Positions 37,031 through 51,439 are shown, counted from the first letter of the stretch. The stretch: 64,000 bases of DNA from Dasyornis broadbenti (GCA_013397935.1 VZRN01001305.1:4458347-4522346), one strand, 5' to 3'. Made by a program: numbers and translations. The notes: a model not told the origin generated them from the sequence alone.

Positions 37031-40000
37031 AAAAATAGCCTTGACTATTCCTCTTGTCTCAGAATTGCCTGGCACAAATCTTTCACAGGAGCGATGCCTG
37101 TGTCACACAATACTGTAGTGACATTATTGGATTAAAGACAGTCAGCAAGAAGAGTCCAAAGCACTTCCCAAGATAAGTTTCTCAGGAAAAGTGCTTTCTA
37201 CAGAAAACCTATGCTCCTAAGAGAGTGTAATCCGCCATCTTCTGAGAATCACAGCAGCCTTACCATGATATTAGATAGAAAGCAGGGTAGAAAAGCTCTG
37301 TGGTAGAAAAATCTCTTAGGACAGCGTGTAGCACAGTAGTTGGATTGAAATAAGGTTATCCAACTTGACAATTTTCTGAAACTTGCTCAATTTTTTTAAT
37401 GGTATTAATAATGCTGCAGAAGAGTTGAGTAGGTAAACTGACAGGCTGGTTTTGTCTCTGGGTGCTGTTCATACAACTTACTCCATGCAATTTTACCACT
37501 GTGTGCTCCTTCTGACAAGGAGTGGGGACAGTATCATGTTCAATTGACAGTATCAATCTCATTAAATGATCTGTTACAGGGAGAAAAGAAGCAGAAGGGG
37601 ATTGATGTGGCTGCACTTATCTACCTGTGCCATTCTGTTAATCTTAACAACTGAAAACTAATCTGGAATCAAAGTCAATGAATTTGACTTCATTTTATTT
37701 TTGGGAAGTTTAGTGCTACTGGAGCACATATACTGTATTATGACTTGATTTATACTATCCAGATATTGGTTCTCTTATTTTGGTATTTAAGAAAGAAATA
37801 GAATATTGAAATACAGTTTGTGCAATTCTTGTTTAATAATTCCAAGATATAAGTATTCTGAAACGTATCAGTCTCTAAACAAAATCATTATTAGCATGAG
37901 TCTATACTCAAACTGTGACTATAATATAAAAGCAGTTTCCAAAACACATACAAATTCCTTTAATAACGGTACATATTTTGTTAGCCTATCAATTTTATTC
38001 TGGGTTCTGCTCTTTTACACTTGCACATTTGAAAGTCAAATGGAACTCTAGTAGGATAACACCTCTGAAGCTGCTTTTAACTAGAAACCCTGAGAAATCC
38101 TTGCTGATGCCCAGCAGGAGGTTTTCATTCAGCCCCTGGAGCAGAACCTCATTTTCTCCTTGAACACTGCCACAGCTTTTTCTTCAATATGGAGGTGCAG
38201 GGCACACTTTTAAGTAATGAATGAGAACTGCTGGGCAAGGCATAAAAGCTTCCACATTGAAAAAGCATCCAGTTTATGTCACTGCCCCTAGGTGTGCATG
38301 GCCTTAAGTGCCTAGTACACAATAAATAATCCCTTGTGGTTGAAAAATACCCGTTTACTTGATATGAAAAATATAAACACCAGAATTAATTTTTTCTTTT
38401 TAGGCATCAAACTGTCCAGTGAAACAAAGACTGTGGTACCATTTAATATACATTTTTTGGTCACTGCTTAATCTTAACCGTGCTGCCTGTACTTTAATCA
38501 CCAATCTGTCATATTTAACCAGGGCTCACTGGACCAACACCCGGCAGTGCAGATACACAGTAACACTGCACTTTCCCTGCATTTAATAAGTCTGCTGGAG
38601 ACTTCCCCCGACAATTAAATTATTTATTTTCAGGAAACTGGAGTTGTAGAGACCCTGATTTCCTGGGTTTCAGCTGCTCTTTGGTGCTTCAGGTGGTCCT
38701 AGTCCAAAAAGGAGGATCCTGGGCAGCATCTGTGACTCTTCAGGGTCTTCCACTCCATGAAATTGATCCGAGTGAGGATCTGCTCAGATGTCTTTTTCCA
38801 GTATTACTTTTTCTGTGGTTCACTAAGTAATTTTGTTGAGATTTGGTTTTTTGATGCTGGCAAAAGATATGGAACAAAAGAGCCCCAAACAAATATATGT
38901 CTGGCATGCCTGTCAGAGATGCCTTGGTTTCTGTCAATCCTCCAGCTGCTGGTTCCATCTGTTGTCTCCTGCTTTTTTTTCACTTGTAACCACCTTAGGG
39001 CACAAGCCATTTCTATGTGTGCGAATCTAAAGGGACTGGTATGGCACAAAACAAATCCTCAGTGCTTCAGCAATACTACATATAATATTAAAAATGCTCA
39101 GCAAGAGATTTCTGGTATATTTCCAACCACATCTGAAATAAACTTCAGATTAATGAATAATCAAGGATATCAGTGTTTCTTACACTCTACTTAAACATAT
39201 GTGGCAGCTCTGATTTGTGTACTGAAGTGTCTTTATTGTCACATTAATGGTTTTCTTTATCCCAAACATCCCTACAGGGCAGTTTCAGAGCATTTGATTG
39301 GCAGTATGTGTCTGTGCATGCCCACTGGCATGTGCTGATCTTCTGAATAAGAATTGAGCTAGTGGACACTGGCTTTGAATCACCAGGGTTTACTTGTTCA
39401 ACAACATTTTGCTGCTGTCTTCTCCTGACCCTTCAGCTGTTCCTCCCAGTGTGACTTGCCTCAGTCTCTCTTCCTCTTCCCAGTCTGGTCTCCCATTTTC
39501 ACTCCTCCTCGCTTTACTTTCCCACAAGCCAGATTTATTCAGCTTGTGCCATTATTCTGTGCTCTGTCATGGTGGGCTGGGAGGCCCAGCTCTGCCAGGC
39601 GCATCCAGGACCTGGGCACAGCCTCCTGTTGTCATCTGCAGTGTTGGGCTACCTTGCAGCAGGGAGACAGCACACACAGGTAGGCTCAAAGGCTGGCTTC
39701 ATCCTCAAGCCCTTGTCTTCGTTAAAAAGTGTAGCCATTGAAAATGGCTGTGCAGTTGAATTGGTGGTATACTTACACAAGCGATGCCATGCTTGTTACG
39801 TGTGCTTGTGTTCGTACTGATTTTCATACAACATAAGAAGGGGGATAACCTTTATTTTTGTTGTCTGTGTTTATGCTACGCAAACTTCTTCCACAATTGA
39901 TGGTGCATCTCTCATTCTGAAAGTAAAAGACCACCCTTCTAGTTTCCATGCTAGTACTTTGTGAAGAGAAAGCCTAATAAGTCACAGAAAGATAGAAGAT

Positions 40001-41344
40001 GGGAAATTAAGACTGCTGTGTCACTGTACTGCAGATTAAACCACGATTTCAAAACTTTCAGCAGTAACAAGAACAGCCATGTCAGTAAAAAAGAAAAAGC
40101 ATTGCAGAAGTACACGCAGTTTTGAGGCAGCCACATGGTAGACATGAGGGCTTCCTCAGGCCTAACAAATCAGCTGTATTGTTGGAGAGGTCTGTTTCAG
40201 AGATGGGGGGAGATACAAGGCACTACTGCAGCTGCAGCACATGGTCTGCTTTTTCTGTCTGCGTAAGCTTGGTTGTTTGTTTTATTGTAAAAGAGTTTCA
40301 AAATGAACAGCATATATCTCCACCCAGGTGAATAGTGTCTGTTTCAGTCCACAGTGTGGCATCTCAATTTCAGTTGCAAAGACTTTGCCATAAAATGGCA
40401 GGCCCTGGACTAGGACAGCTGAGCTGTGAGCATGTGCTCTTCTGCCATCCGTGCTGTGGAGAGGGGGAGGTCAGGAAATCAAATGTTGGTATTAGTAACA
40501 CAATACACCACAGTAGGAAAATTCACCAGGGCTCATCTGTTGGATCCTGAACACTTCTGAGAGTACATTCAAAGTCTTTTGCTTTGGTGTGGGATTTAGG
40601 GTTTTTTTAGTTTGGTTTGGTTGCTTGGGTTTTTTTATTTCTTTTTTCAGTGGACTGAGCTACTCTATGGATTTCACTCCAGGGAGCCATGGAAGAGCTC
40701 GCCTGTTCTCTGTGGGCTTGTGGAGCAAACTGCAGGAAGACATTACAAGGACAAACAGAACTCTGAAGTGGTGACCTGCAACCACATTAATTATTGATCA
40801 TGTTAGCAGTTGATGAGTTGTGCTAAATTGATCTGTGGCAAGATAACGTGAATTAAAATCTGCTTAAATATTTAGTCTTGGGCTCTTTCTGTATGGCACG
40901 AATTTGAATGAAAGACTACACAGGAGTCATGGCTGGAATCACCTTTTCAGTAAAGACAAGCCATCAGAATAAAAGGTACTATTTAAATGTAAATCATGAT
41001 TTATTAGAGGAGGAATCTCTTGCAGGTAAGCATTTCAATGGAGGATTGGAAATCTTTCCTCACAAAATTTTCTAAAGATAGGATAATAGATTAAGATTTT
41101 CTTGTTATTAGTTTAATACTTCCATATTTATTTTAATTAAACATTGCTGCATCTGAGGTAGGGCACAAAGTGCTGTAGGGAAAAAGAGAGACTAAAAGCC
41201 TGTAGCAAGTGAAGGAGGACTATTGGCTAAAACTCCATATGTTTGTTGCAGCATTGCAATGCTGTACAGCTGGAGCACAGCTTGAGTGAAATGAATCCGT
41301 AGATGACTGGTGAGAGGAAGTAAGGGGGCTAATTCTGACATTGG

Positions 41345-41386
41345 ATACATATATATATGTGTGTGTGTGTATGTATATATATATGT
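41345..41386 (+). repeat. Compound (TA)n(TG)n(TA)n microsatellite
   Basis: Alternating purine-pyrimidine sequence runs through AT, GT and AT blocks (ATATATATATGTGTGTGTGT, then ATGTATATATATATGT). It is a likely length-variable marker and could adopt Z-DNA or cruciform structure. A minus-strand frame over it translates as IYIYIHTHTYIYV, an artefact of the repeat. Confidence 0.95.
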
Positions 41387-42137
41387 CAGGCAAAAGAATT
41401 TGCTGATGACCCTGCAAAGGGGCTTGTAACAGAAGGGAGCCAGTGCCTTGAGCTAAAGTGCCTTTGCCAGTGAGGTAAGTCCCACTGAAGAAAAGTGTTG
41501 GCATCACTCCACCTGAAGAAGAGCTGCTCAGATCTCCTCAGCATGCTCAGATCCTACTGCATTGCCTCACAAACTATTTTGAAAGACTTTGTGATATCAT
41601 TAATAGAGTTTTGAAGGTTGACATGCATTCTTGGTTGGTTTAGGTGCTGCAGTTCCAAATAAATCCTTCCCTGGCTTCTCCCAACCTCTCTACAAAGAAA
41701 CATCCTTAATGTAAAGCAGGCTTGGTCCTGAAGTAGAAATGTGTTTTATTTCAGCAGTTTAGTGCAAACAGGCTTGAGTTATCTTTAGTGAGAAGAGGAG
41801 GCTCCTGCTGGCTATAGTTTCTTCCTTACAGTTCATCTCATTTCATTCCTTCATGTACCAGAGAGCACTTTGGTATTCAAGGGTATTTGTCTTGTTTTTT
41901 CTCACCCTTCACAAAAGCTGTCCTCTGCTTAACATGCACATTTTTTCCTTCGGAGCCATTTTCCTCTGTAGGCTCTCTGAGCTGGCCAGCTGCCAAACAG
42001 TAGGGTGAGCTGCATGAAAAAGCCTTGATCATTGACAGGCTGTCTTACAATTTCTTTCTTGTATTCAAGATGCAGATGGATGTTATTAGAAAGGTTTTTA
42101 CTTCGAATGTGTGCGGCTTGTCCACATGGCTGAGATT

Positions 42138-42300
42138 AGTGCTCAATACTCATATAATGCTTTTCATCCTCAAAAGGGCTTTACAAGATCCAGCCCTAAA
42201 AACGCCCCTACAGGGTAGGTGCACACGTTTTGTCATATGCTTTACAACAAGGAGGGACACATGTTAGTAACTTGTTCAAAGATATATGGCACAGCAAGCA
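42138..42300 (-). mobile_element. Degenerate MIR SINE remnant
   Basis: The landmarks fit a reversed MIR in order: GTGCTCAATACTCATATAAT, CTTTTCATCCTCAAAAGGGC, TTTACAAGATCC, CGCCCCTACAGGGTAGGT, ACAAGGAGGGACACATG, and finally TAGTAACTTGTTCAAAGATA with TATGGCACAGCAAGCA. The last two correspond to the conserved 'taagtaacttgcccaaggtcacacagc' core. Divergence is high, as expected for a relic from early amniotes. Confidence 0.55.
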
Positions 42301-44937
42301 TTATAAAGGAAGGAATTATTTACACTTTCCTAATGTTCTTCTGTGATGTGTTCCTATGAAAAAAGTAAATTGAAAGATTTCACCATGGCAACATATCTTC
42401 CCCCATGAAAGAAGCGATTAGTGACATCAAAAATTAAAATGTATCTTAGGTTATAGTATCAGTAGATAAAAATGCAGCATTTCTAAAATTTATGAGGCCA
42501 AATATGCTACTGCACTAAGCTTCAATTAATACAGCAGAACTGCAGCCTACAGGGATCGTCAAAGAGACTCAAATTTGATAGAAGATTTGGAGCACTTGCC
42601 TCAAACCATACTTCAAAACAGAGGGAAATGATTATAGGAAGAATGATGAAAAATGCCTTCTCAGTTGAAAGGATAGTGCAGACTTATTTTTTTCCTCTGC
42701 TTTAACTGCATGATTATAATTAAAACAGCTCCAGTAACCTGAATAGTCCCAGTATGAACTCTCTTCCATTGAAAGTTCTTGTAATATTGTACCTCATCTC
42801 AGTGAGGAGGCTGAAATAAGCTGTAGAGGTAAAAGATATCTTTATAATTACATATTCACACTGAGCTTGGTGCTGCATACAGTAGGGTGAAGTATTGGAA
42901 TGGTGTAAACTAATCTTGCTTTTTTAACCCCAAAAAAGGTTTCTTAGTTTTTTTCCAGATTACTTCTACATTCCATCTTATCTCCCTCTTGTTTTCCTGG
43001 GAAAGGTATCTGGCCCCACGAAGTACTCTGGAGAAAAAGGAATAGAGAGTTATTTTCTGGCTTTACGACTACTATAGAAGTGTTTCAGGTAAATTCAGGG
43101 AAATGATGGGCACATAAATTAGTGAAATTTTTCTTAAGGGAAATTACAAGTGGAACAAGCTATCACATTTTTATGGTTTCTACATCCTTGGCTTTTAATG
43201 CCAGCTACCCTATTTCACTTTATAATTGTGCAAGTGAGTGCATCTAGGCAAATTAAGCATTTTCAGTTGCCTTCAAAAGAGTTGCAAATGCCCGCTAGAG
43301 GATGGAGGTACCATGTGATTTAACTTTAATCATTTGGGTTTAAGGTTAAGAGATACTTTTTCAGGGCCACAGCTTACCTGCATGGTTTTGAAGAAAAGAC
43401 ATACACGTGCTCATTGCAAAGCTGTGAGGTATTTAAGTGAATAGCTCAAAGCTATGTATTGCTTTGGATATCTTCGGTACTTTTATTTGTCTTTAAAATT
43501 TACAAAACCAAAGATCTGCAATCACTGCAGAATGGGTTCAGGCCACTGTAGTTAATTTTTTTCAAATGCCATCACACCTCCATCCACCTAAAACTTCCTT
43601 TCTTATTTTCCACAAGATTACCCTTGGAACCTTCAGGTTTAAGGCTCCCACAAAGTGAAGTGCAACATGATTCCCACACGCACAGATCTTTTAAGATCTA
43701 ACCACAGTAAGAAATTACTTCCCCTAGCTTCGGTATAGGTCTCCAAATTCAAAGGAACTGAATATCTGTGCCATTAGCAATGGTTTAAAAATAAAAAAAA
43801 AGTGATATTTTTGCTTGAAAGATCCCTCTTTGCACTTTGAAGATGTGCTGATCTGTATTTTTAATCAATTGTATTTACATTGCCCAGGAGTATCAACCCA
43901 CTATCTGGCTCAGAGATTTACATATAAGGTGAGAGATACCCTCACTGAAAGCGTATTAGTGATGAGTGTGGGTTAAGAATTACAGGTACTTCAAATAAAA
44001 CTTCAGAAAGTCTATTTGAAAATAACAAAGTATCCATGCAAATACTGAATTTCTGGAGCATTGGGAGTATTTTTGTAACGCAAGGGACCAAGACAGATTA
44101 ATTAAAGCTGAAATCGTGTCTTGTACTTCAACTCCTCTGCTCTGTAGCAAGAGGAATCTAACTTCATACCTGAATGCAGGAGTAATGCAAAGGCTTGAGG
44201 CGACATCGTTAGCTACTCACATCAACGGAATGAAGTTATACAGCTCACTTCCACCTGAGAGAAGAACTATTTTAACAGTTTGTGCGTCGCTAACAAGACA
44301 CAGATGTTGCCATTGGGCAAACAGGGGCAAGATTGTTTTGTTGTTCGTCATGCACCTCTTCCCAGGGGCACAGCTGAGTGCATGTTAGAGAGGTCTCTCT
44401 TTCTGGGGGTTTCAAGCAGTGCATTATTTTTTTTTTAGCTAGAGACTGTCTTCTGCTGCAGCACTGTGTGAACTCTCTTCAAGCCCAGCAGGGATCAGAG
44501 ACAAGGAGAGGGTCCTTAGCCGTTTTAAACTAGCAGGATTTTGCTGGTCTCACTGGAATACAGGGGCTTTAATCAGATGAGGACCTAGGCTGTAGAACAA
44601 AGGCACACTGAAGCAGGAGAAATGATCCACTCCAGCTCTTCTCCCACCGAGGGATCTGCTTCCTCATGTGCATGTGGCTTGCGCACGAACAAGAGCATGT
44701 GGATGCCAATCTCCACCCTCCAGTTTATTTACAGGAGGGTACTTGTGAAGTATTTCAAGACTTCCTTATCCCAAGGACTAAGTACACAGGACTGTCTCCA
44801 TTCCAGCTAGCTTGAGCTGAAGGAAGAGAGATAAAATTTAAATATGGGTAGCAGGAGTGTGGTTACTGTGGCAATGCACAGAGCTCTCGTCACGCCAGTC
44901 AGGTGCCAGCACATGTCACCAATCTTAAGTGGCCAAT

Positions 44938-44962
44938 AAAAAAAAAAAAGGGGGGGGGGGGG
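44938..44962 (+). repeat. Poly-A/poly-G compound tract
   Basis: Twelve A residues (44938-44949) are followed immediately by thirteen G (44950-44962), an all-purine homopolymer junction. The length is likely unreliable in the assembly, and frames crossing it are not trustworthy. Confidence 0.95.
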
Positions 44963-47900
44963 AATTCTTGGCAAAGAGCTTCCCCCAACAAAATCTTTAA
45001 GGGTTCCTGTGTTTTTCAAAAGTTTACATCTTCCAGAAAGTCACTTATTTGCTACAAAGCATTACTCTCAACTACCTCTTTCTGTCCAATTACTTCCCAC
45101 ATTTCAGTTTCTCTTCCTGACCTAGAAAACATATTTACAAGATATACTTGGTTGGCTTGGTTGGCTACAGGTCATGTGCAACTTCCCTCTGCTACTTGTT
45201 CTGCTGAGCACAGCAACAAAGACAGAGGCTTTTTCTTCTTATTTTAAGTTCTTTTTCTAGAAAGGAAAAGTGAAACAGGCAATGTGTTCCCATGTTTTCC
45301 CAGCAGTGGTACAAGAAGGCAATGGTGAATGTTCTCAGCACAAATCGGTTGTTGCAGGAGTAGGAAGATAGTGTTTATCACAGCCAGCTGCTGAATGTTT
45401 AAAGAGTATTATGAGTATCTGTTACATAAATGAAACAAATAACAAAATTAACATAAAAACCCTGAGGGAAAGTGATAAGTTATTGCTGTCTGTCTTAGAT
45501 CCAAGTGACACAAGGAATATATTGTGTAAACTTCTACCTCAGAGCTAGTGACTACTTAAGAGTGCAGTACTGCTTATTTTTGTCTGGTCCTTCGTGTCTC
45601 TGTTTTTGTATGGCTGGAGGATTTCTTGCTCCAACTGAATTTTATCCTTGAATGTATCATTATGTATTTGTACAGAAGCTGGAGGTTACAGTGGAAATAG
45701 GGATCTCTTTGTATTAAGTTCATTACAAGAAGAAAGGAATAGAAAGGCCTAATTTTCACAGCTGACATTAACAGAGATTGTAGAGTCTGTGAAACAAACT
45801 TGGTCATAACCATGTTTTGAACCTGAACTGTTTATGTTTTTTATGATCTGTCTATTAAGGGTATTCTTTGAACGCAGGTGCAGTGAGGAGCTCTGCTCAT
45901 ACAAAGTCAGGCATATTGTCATTAAATTGTCCAGAATGATCAAGATGATTTCATGATAAGCTTAGATCACCTTGGTAGCTTAACTCAGTGTCCATCTACC
46001 TGGAATATGCTTTCTTTGGATAAAGTAAAATTAGATTTTGAAACTCCTTTATTCCAATTACTGGATGGTTTCTTCCTGGAAGGATAGATGGAACATAAAT
46101 TGATGGAGTGTGGTATCAGTAATTTGTAAGTAACAAAAATGTCAACTTTTCTAGAATTCACTGAACTTAAAGCTGATTTTATCCATTTAAATTGGTACCT
46201 AGTACTTGTCACATTATGATATAGGTGTGAATATGCTTTGCCAGGATATGTATGCACAGCACAGAAGCATTCACTTAAGTACACACCCACACATCCCCAT
46301 ATGCTTTGAACAGATCCAAACGGTGACTGAAGGATGAAGAAGGCTGAGCCACACAAACATTATCCACAATGACTATTAATTTCAAAGCAAGGCAATAATT
46401 TATAAAGGTTGTTAGGAAGCAATGTAAATGCAAATTTTCTTCTAATAAGCGCCGGGAGTATTGTGTTGTAACACGTTTGTGATTCACCATAGTGTGTTAA
46501 GCAGAGAAGAGCGTGGATGATTTCTGTGGAAGATGGTGACAAGAGTAAAGAGGTGAAAACTGACAGGAATGTGGCGTTCGGGGACTCAGTCCAAGGAATA
46601 GTCAAGCATGGGCTGACTTTGCAGTGCAGTGAGCAGTGCTTGGTGGTGGAGTGAGGACAGGAAATATCTGGAATAATTAATCAATAATTCATTATGGAAA
46701 AATGCTACCAGCTGTAAACTTAATTTGTAGAATAATGCCCTGCAGTAATGCCAGAAGTTATAAATATATTCATATTTTTTGAAACAGCTAGTACAAACTG
46801 AAGCCAAATACTTCAATCATATATAATATATAACAAAGCTGACTTAAAAAAAAAGAAAAGGTTTCTGATGGCAGTCAGTGAAATTTAGGCAATTAGTATA
46901 GAATCCTAATACTGAAAATAGCACATTTAGAGTGAAAGGTCTTAATAACAATGTTAACAACAATTTTTTTCTCTTACAAATATTTTACATCTTTGTGCAG
47001 GAATAAAGTTCCTATCTCCTATGTGTTTCATTTTCCTAGCAGAGCTTTACATATTCTATTTATCATTCTGCATGATCTGTTAGATAACTTTATCATCTAG
47101 TGTTTTATGAAAAGCAGTATTGTTGGATATTAATGATCATCTGGCTATCTATCATTATTATGTATGAATTAAATTCCTTTAAAGGCTTGACCAGCCCTTG
47201 AATAAATAATAATCCTATCTATATTTGACTTTTAGACAATTTCTACTTTTGATACTTTGGCACAATTATGTAATATTTGGGTTGCAGAAACTTCAAAAGA
47301 TTATTTTAAACAACTCAATTACAGTTATTTCAGAAAGAGTAAGCTTGTATTTTCTTTTAGGAAATATATATTGGTTTAAAAGCAAAACACTGAAATGTGA
47401 GCTTGGGCTTTGAATTGTTCAGTAATTTAAATGTCAAAGCTAATGAGCGAGAATGAAATAATTTTTTCCTTATTTGGGATGTCATTTACTGAAATATATT
47501 GTTAGAAATGTATATGACACCAAATATATAGATCATGAAACTGTTATGATATACACTCAACAGTTGAAATTGTTCCTATGTATATCCTGCCTATATGAGA
47601 TCATGGATGGCTATTTGAAAAGGAGTGGATTTTAACCCTATACATAATTCAGAAAGTGTCATCTATCTCAAAGGGCACTGGCTTTAGTCTCTCTGATACC
47701 TTTGCCTCTGTGTAGCAGGTGGAATTTGAGAACCACCACAGAGCACCTCTCCGTGCTGGCAGCCTGTCCCAGAGCACACCAGCACCGAAGCTCTGACTTA
47801 CTGCTGTGTGCTTTGCACCATCCCACCCAACTAGCCTCTTTCACCACATGTCCTGATAATGACAGAAGATGCTATTTCACTGTTTCTCTCTGCGGTTCAT

Positions 47901-50900
47901 TTTCTGTTAAAAAAAAACCCTCAAAATGCTGCTGCTACTGCTATTAGAAACAACATTTTGCACTGCTTTCCCTATGTCTCAGAATACTTTACCTAAGAAG
48001 TTTAGTTGCTACTTTTGCGTCTCTTCATAGAAGGAGAAGCTGGAGCAGATGTTGACATGAGAACTGGGGCACACCTTCCCAGTGGAGGTACCAGGACAGA
48101 AGACTCCCAGTCACCTCCCATCATCACTTTCACTCCTGAGGGATGAGGGGCAGACCTTTGCCCTGGTCACGAGCACCAAGGAAGATTGTGTAGATGTTCC
48201 TGAACTTCAGAAATACACTCTCGACCTTCAAGAAGTCCTGCTAATTTGTTCAATGCCTCCTTGCTGCTGTTACAATACAGCCACTTTTCCTTTTGTCTGG
48301 GCACCTTTATCAGAGCTGAAGGGAACACTGTGTGGACTGTGAATTCTTATCCAAGATCATGTAAATACTTGGATGGTATGTGCTGTTGCTGCTGGTATTA
48401 ATCTAACTAGCTAAAACTGGTTTGCATACATTTGCAGCTACAGCAGAAGTTTAATGATAAATACTCCCAAATGCAGCTATGCAAATAGTGGCAAATTCTG
48501 CATAAATGCATGAAATGCCTTATAGTAGTCAAAAATTCTTCTTTTTTTCCTTCAAGATAACAACAAAGGATGATTTTTTATTTATGGCACAGGCCAGGTT
48601 CTCTTTTGTAACCTTTAAAATTTCATACATCTTATGAGTATAAAAGGATCATAAAACCTACAGTAAACATTTGGGGATTATTTTACTGTGGACTGTGTTA
48701 GGCCACTGATATCCTTCTATCCTGCCCTCTGAATCAGGGGTGCAGCATGGTTGTTACAAGTGATTGCTGGTTGACAAACAGCTGCAATTACAGAGGATGT
48801 TGTGTAAAAAATTAAGGGACAAAATCACCCAAACAAACAAACACACATGTCGTTCATCATATTGTAAATACACTAAAAGCTGGAATTGCAAATGGTAGCA
48901 ATCCCAGCCATGTATAAATCCCAAAAGGTGAGAGACAGCATTCTTGGAAATGGTGCCACCCCGAAAGACAGAGCATAGAGGCTGATCTTATTTAAAAGAA
49001 GTCGTCTCCCCTTGCTGGTGGCCTTTCTTGTACCTAAAATAAATCATCTTTGACTTAAAATCCAACGAAATTGGCCCCTGCTCAGTCCAAAGGGGTTGGC
49101 TGCTGTTCTCAGGGTAGGGGGTACTGTTGATGGTGCTGCTCTCTGGAGGGGTTCACCAGGGCAATACCTCTGTTCCCCTATAACTGTCTACCTCCATGAG
49201 TGATTATGGAAGTATCTTTTTATAGTTGCCAAGAAGGTGCCAGGAGAGAGCTGGGAAGGAGAGGGGCAATTCTGAGGGCTGGAGTTTGGCTGCATGATTC
49301 CGCTTCAGCTGCCATGCCATCTCGAGGAGATAGACGCAAACAAGAACTTACCCAGAGAAATGGGTGAAAAGAACATCCCTGGGCTTATAACCATACCAAC
49401 TGTATTTAATTTACTAAACTCCCTCAAAGTGGCAATGTTTTACTTCCCTGGCAGGGCAGACTGGCATTCCCTGAGCAAACCAAGTGTTTAACTGCAGGTG
49501 ACTAATTACAGGCGTAAAGAATGAAAAGCCATGTGGCTAAGTAAAATGCAAGCTTTTCAAAGGGTGAGTATCTTCTTAAAGATGAGGTTTAGCAAATGAA
49601 CAAAATGCTTCCAGAACTGTTGAATTTGTTTTCTTAGCATTTTAGTAACTGTTTGGCCTGGTCATTTCAAATTACCCCTTGAAAGAAATGGAGATATTCA
49701 GGAAGGCAGATACTCTGTATTTCTAAGGCAAAATACTTCTCTAAAATAATATGGTGATCAGTTATAGCTATCCAAAAGGATATTATGCTGAGCTGTCATA
49801 TTTTGTGTTGCAGCCTTCTCGTACTGTTGAAATATCGACACTATATGTACTGCATGTATACAGTTAACTCTTGGTTTCCTGGTGCAATATGGGTAGGGAA
49901 CCTGTATAATGTATTAACACAACCAGAAAAATGCCCCTCTCAAAAGAAAAAAAAAAAATCCATAGTAAATAAGGGTAAGTCTAGATAATGTAGCCTGAAG
50001 AGTAACCAATAAGCAAAATGGCATATCCTGGTATTATCTATATTTTAAATCATACTGATTTTTTGTTGAAGCTGGAAAACAGGAAGACAGTAAAAGAAAA
50101 TGAAAGTTGCAAAAACATTTGACACTTGTAAATTATATTTTGTTGAATGCTTGTAGTGAGAAATAGAGGTTTCTGGAGATAATGGGGTGTTTTCTCTAAT
50201 AATAACTGTCCTTACTCTGAATCTTGATGATTATTTACTGATTTATCATTTATTTTTTTTTGTATTCAGAAATAACTAGACTAATTTCAGCAAGAAAAGA
50301 AACCCCAGCATAAAGAACTGGCTAGTATCCACCATTGGGGATATGAATAATCAGAAGCCTTTGCATTATACAAGTATGTTGCTTACAGACACAAAAAAAG
50401 GTGTTAACACAACACATCCTTAAATATTATTGCGAAATTGTTGAATGTATTTGTACATAGTTCTCTAGCTTTCATTCATTCCAATTTATAACAATACATG
50501 TAGTGTGTGATAGGCCTTTGACATAGATCTATAATAGCTGAGATTTGTTACACTGATCAGAATACAATGAGAGCCCCCAAATCCCATCCTCTGAAGTTAA
50601 ATATCCCTATGAATCACAGGTATTGTATCACCAGACAGCACAGCAAAAAATTAACCAGAGCAAAACACTCGACTTGATGCTGTTACAGCTAATAGGTCTG
50701 AAATGAAAGATAATTGCATATTAAAATAGAGTGGGTAGCTCTGTTTTGATGTAGAGATATAAAGATGTCAGGCAAGCTAGGCTGCAGCAGCAGGGAATGG
50801 GTGCCCTTAAGTGACTGAGGAGTGAAGCCCAAGAGAGCATTCCTCACATTCCTGTGGCACTCCTGCTGTACATATGCCGCACAAAAAAAGGGAATTCCTT

Positions 50901-51065
50901 CACTCCGGATTGGTAAACTGAGCTTTGGAAAAGCTGGCACTTTTCTATAGCTGCAGGCTTGATTAATTTGAAGGAATTATTATGATCTCTGGATGATGAA
51001 CATGAGGCATATTTAAACCGTTATTATTTAGGGCAAAGGACATGACATTTCCAATCTGTTACCAG

Positions 51066-51085
51066 AAAAAAAAAAAAAAAAAAAA
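51066..51085 (+). repeat. Poly-A run
   Basis: About twenty consecutive A residues follow TTACCAG and lead into TTAAAATTCCCC. No retroposon body precedes it. Confidence 0.9.
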
Positions 51086-51439
51086 TTAAAATTCCCCCAT
51101 AAGGACTTCTAGTAAGCACCAACAAGCAAGATGTAGAGAATGTGGAGCACGAGTATTTTTCCCAAGATCTGCCCAGGATAAATTGGTATTACCGCAAAAA
51201 TATTTTGGTGACACATATGAGTGGGATTAGCCCAAAGAGCTATCTTTGTTAATGAGCCATAGCTAGAAATTCAGTAGGTTTAGTAGATTACTGTCTGAAG
51301 ACACAGCATTTTTGAGCGCCACTTATGTCTAAAAGTGTAACATTTTTTCTCCTGAGACTAGCAGTGTATGTTTTGCAAGGAAAAGATTGTTATCCCCGGG
51401 AATTTTCACAAATAAAAAAAATCAAATAAAGATGACACT

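Larger units (their letters stand above)
28640..41340. other. Gene-poor unique DNA with possible regulatory blocks
   Basis: No confident gene or repeat of note lies here. The + strand is slightly A-rich: a hand count of 33001-33300 gives about A107 C44 G61 T88, unlike both ends of the window. Exon-like 30912-30984 is noted separately. Segments at about 32220-32420 and 36820-37030 look like slowly evolving non-coding DNA. There is a poly-T run of 17 at 35707-35723. Open frames up to 145 codons (38757-39194 +) overlap others on the opposite strand and show no domain. Confidence 0.55.
41390..51430. other. Gene-poor unique DNA left of the CpG island
   Basis: No gene is recognised. It holds a MIR-like relic (42138-42300), a poly-A/poly-G compound tract (44938-44962) and a poly-A run (51066-51085). 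Open frames stay below about 125 codons. The + strand is slightly A-rich near the right end (50701-50880, about A54 C33 G49 T44), the opposite of what follows the island. Confidence 0.55.

Noticed and set aside
38757..39194. 145-codon + frame with other frames on both strands
   Set aside because: No domain or initiation context and overlapping frames in several phases; consistent with chance absence of stops.
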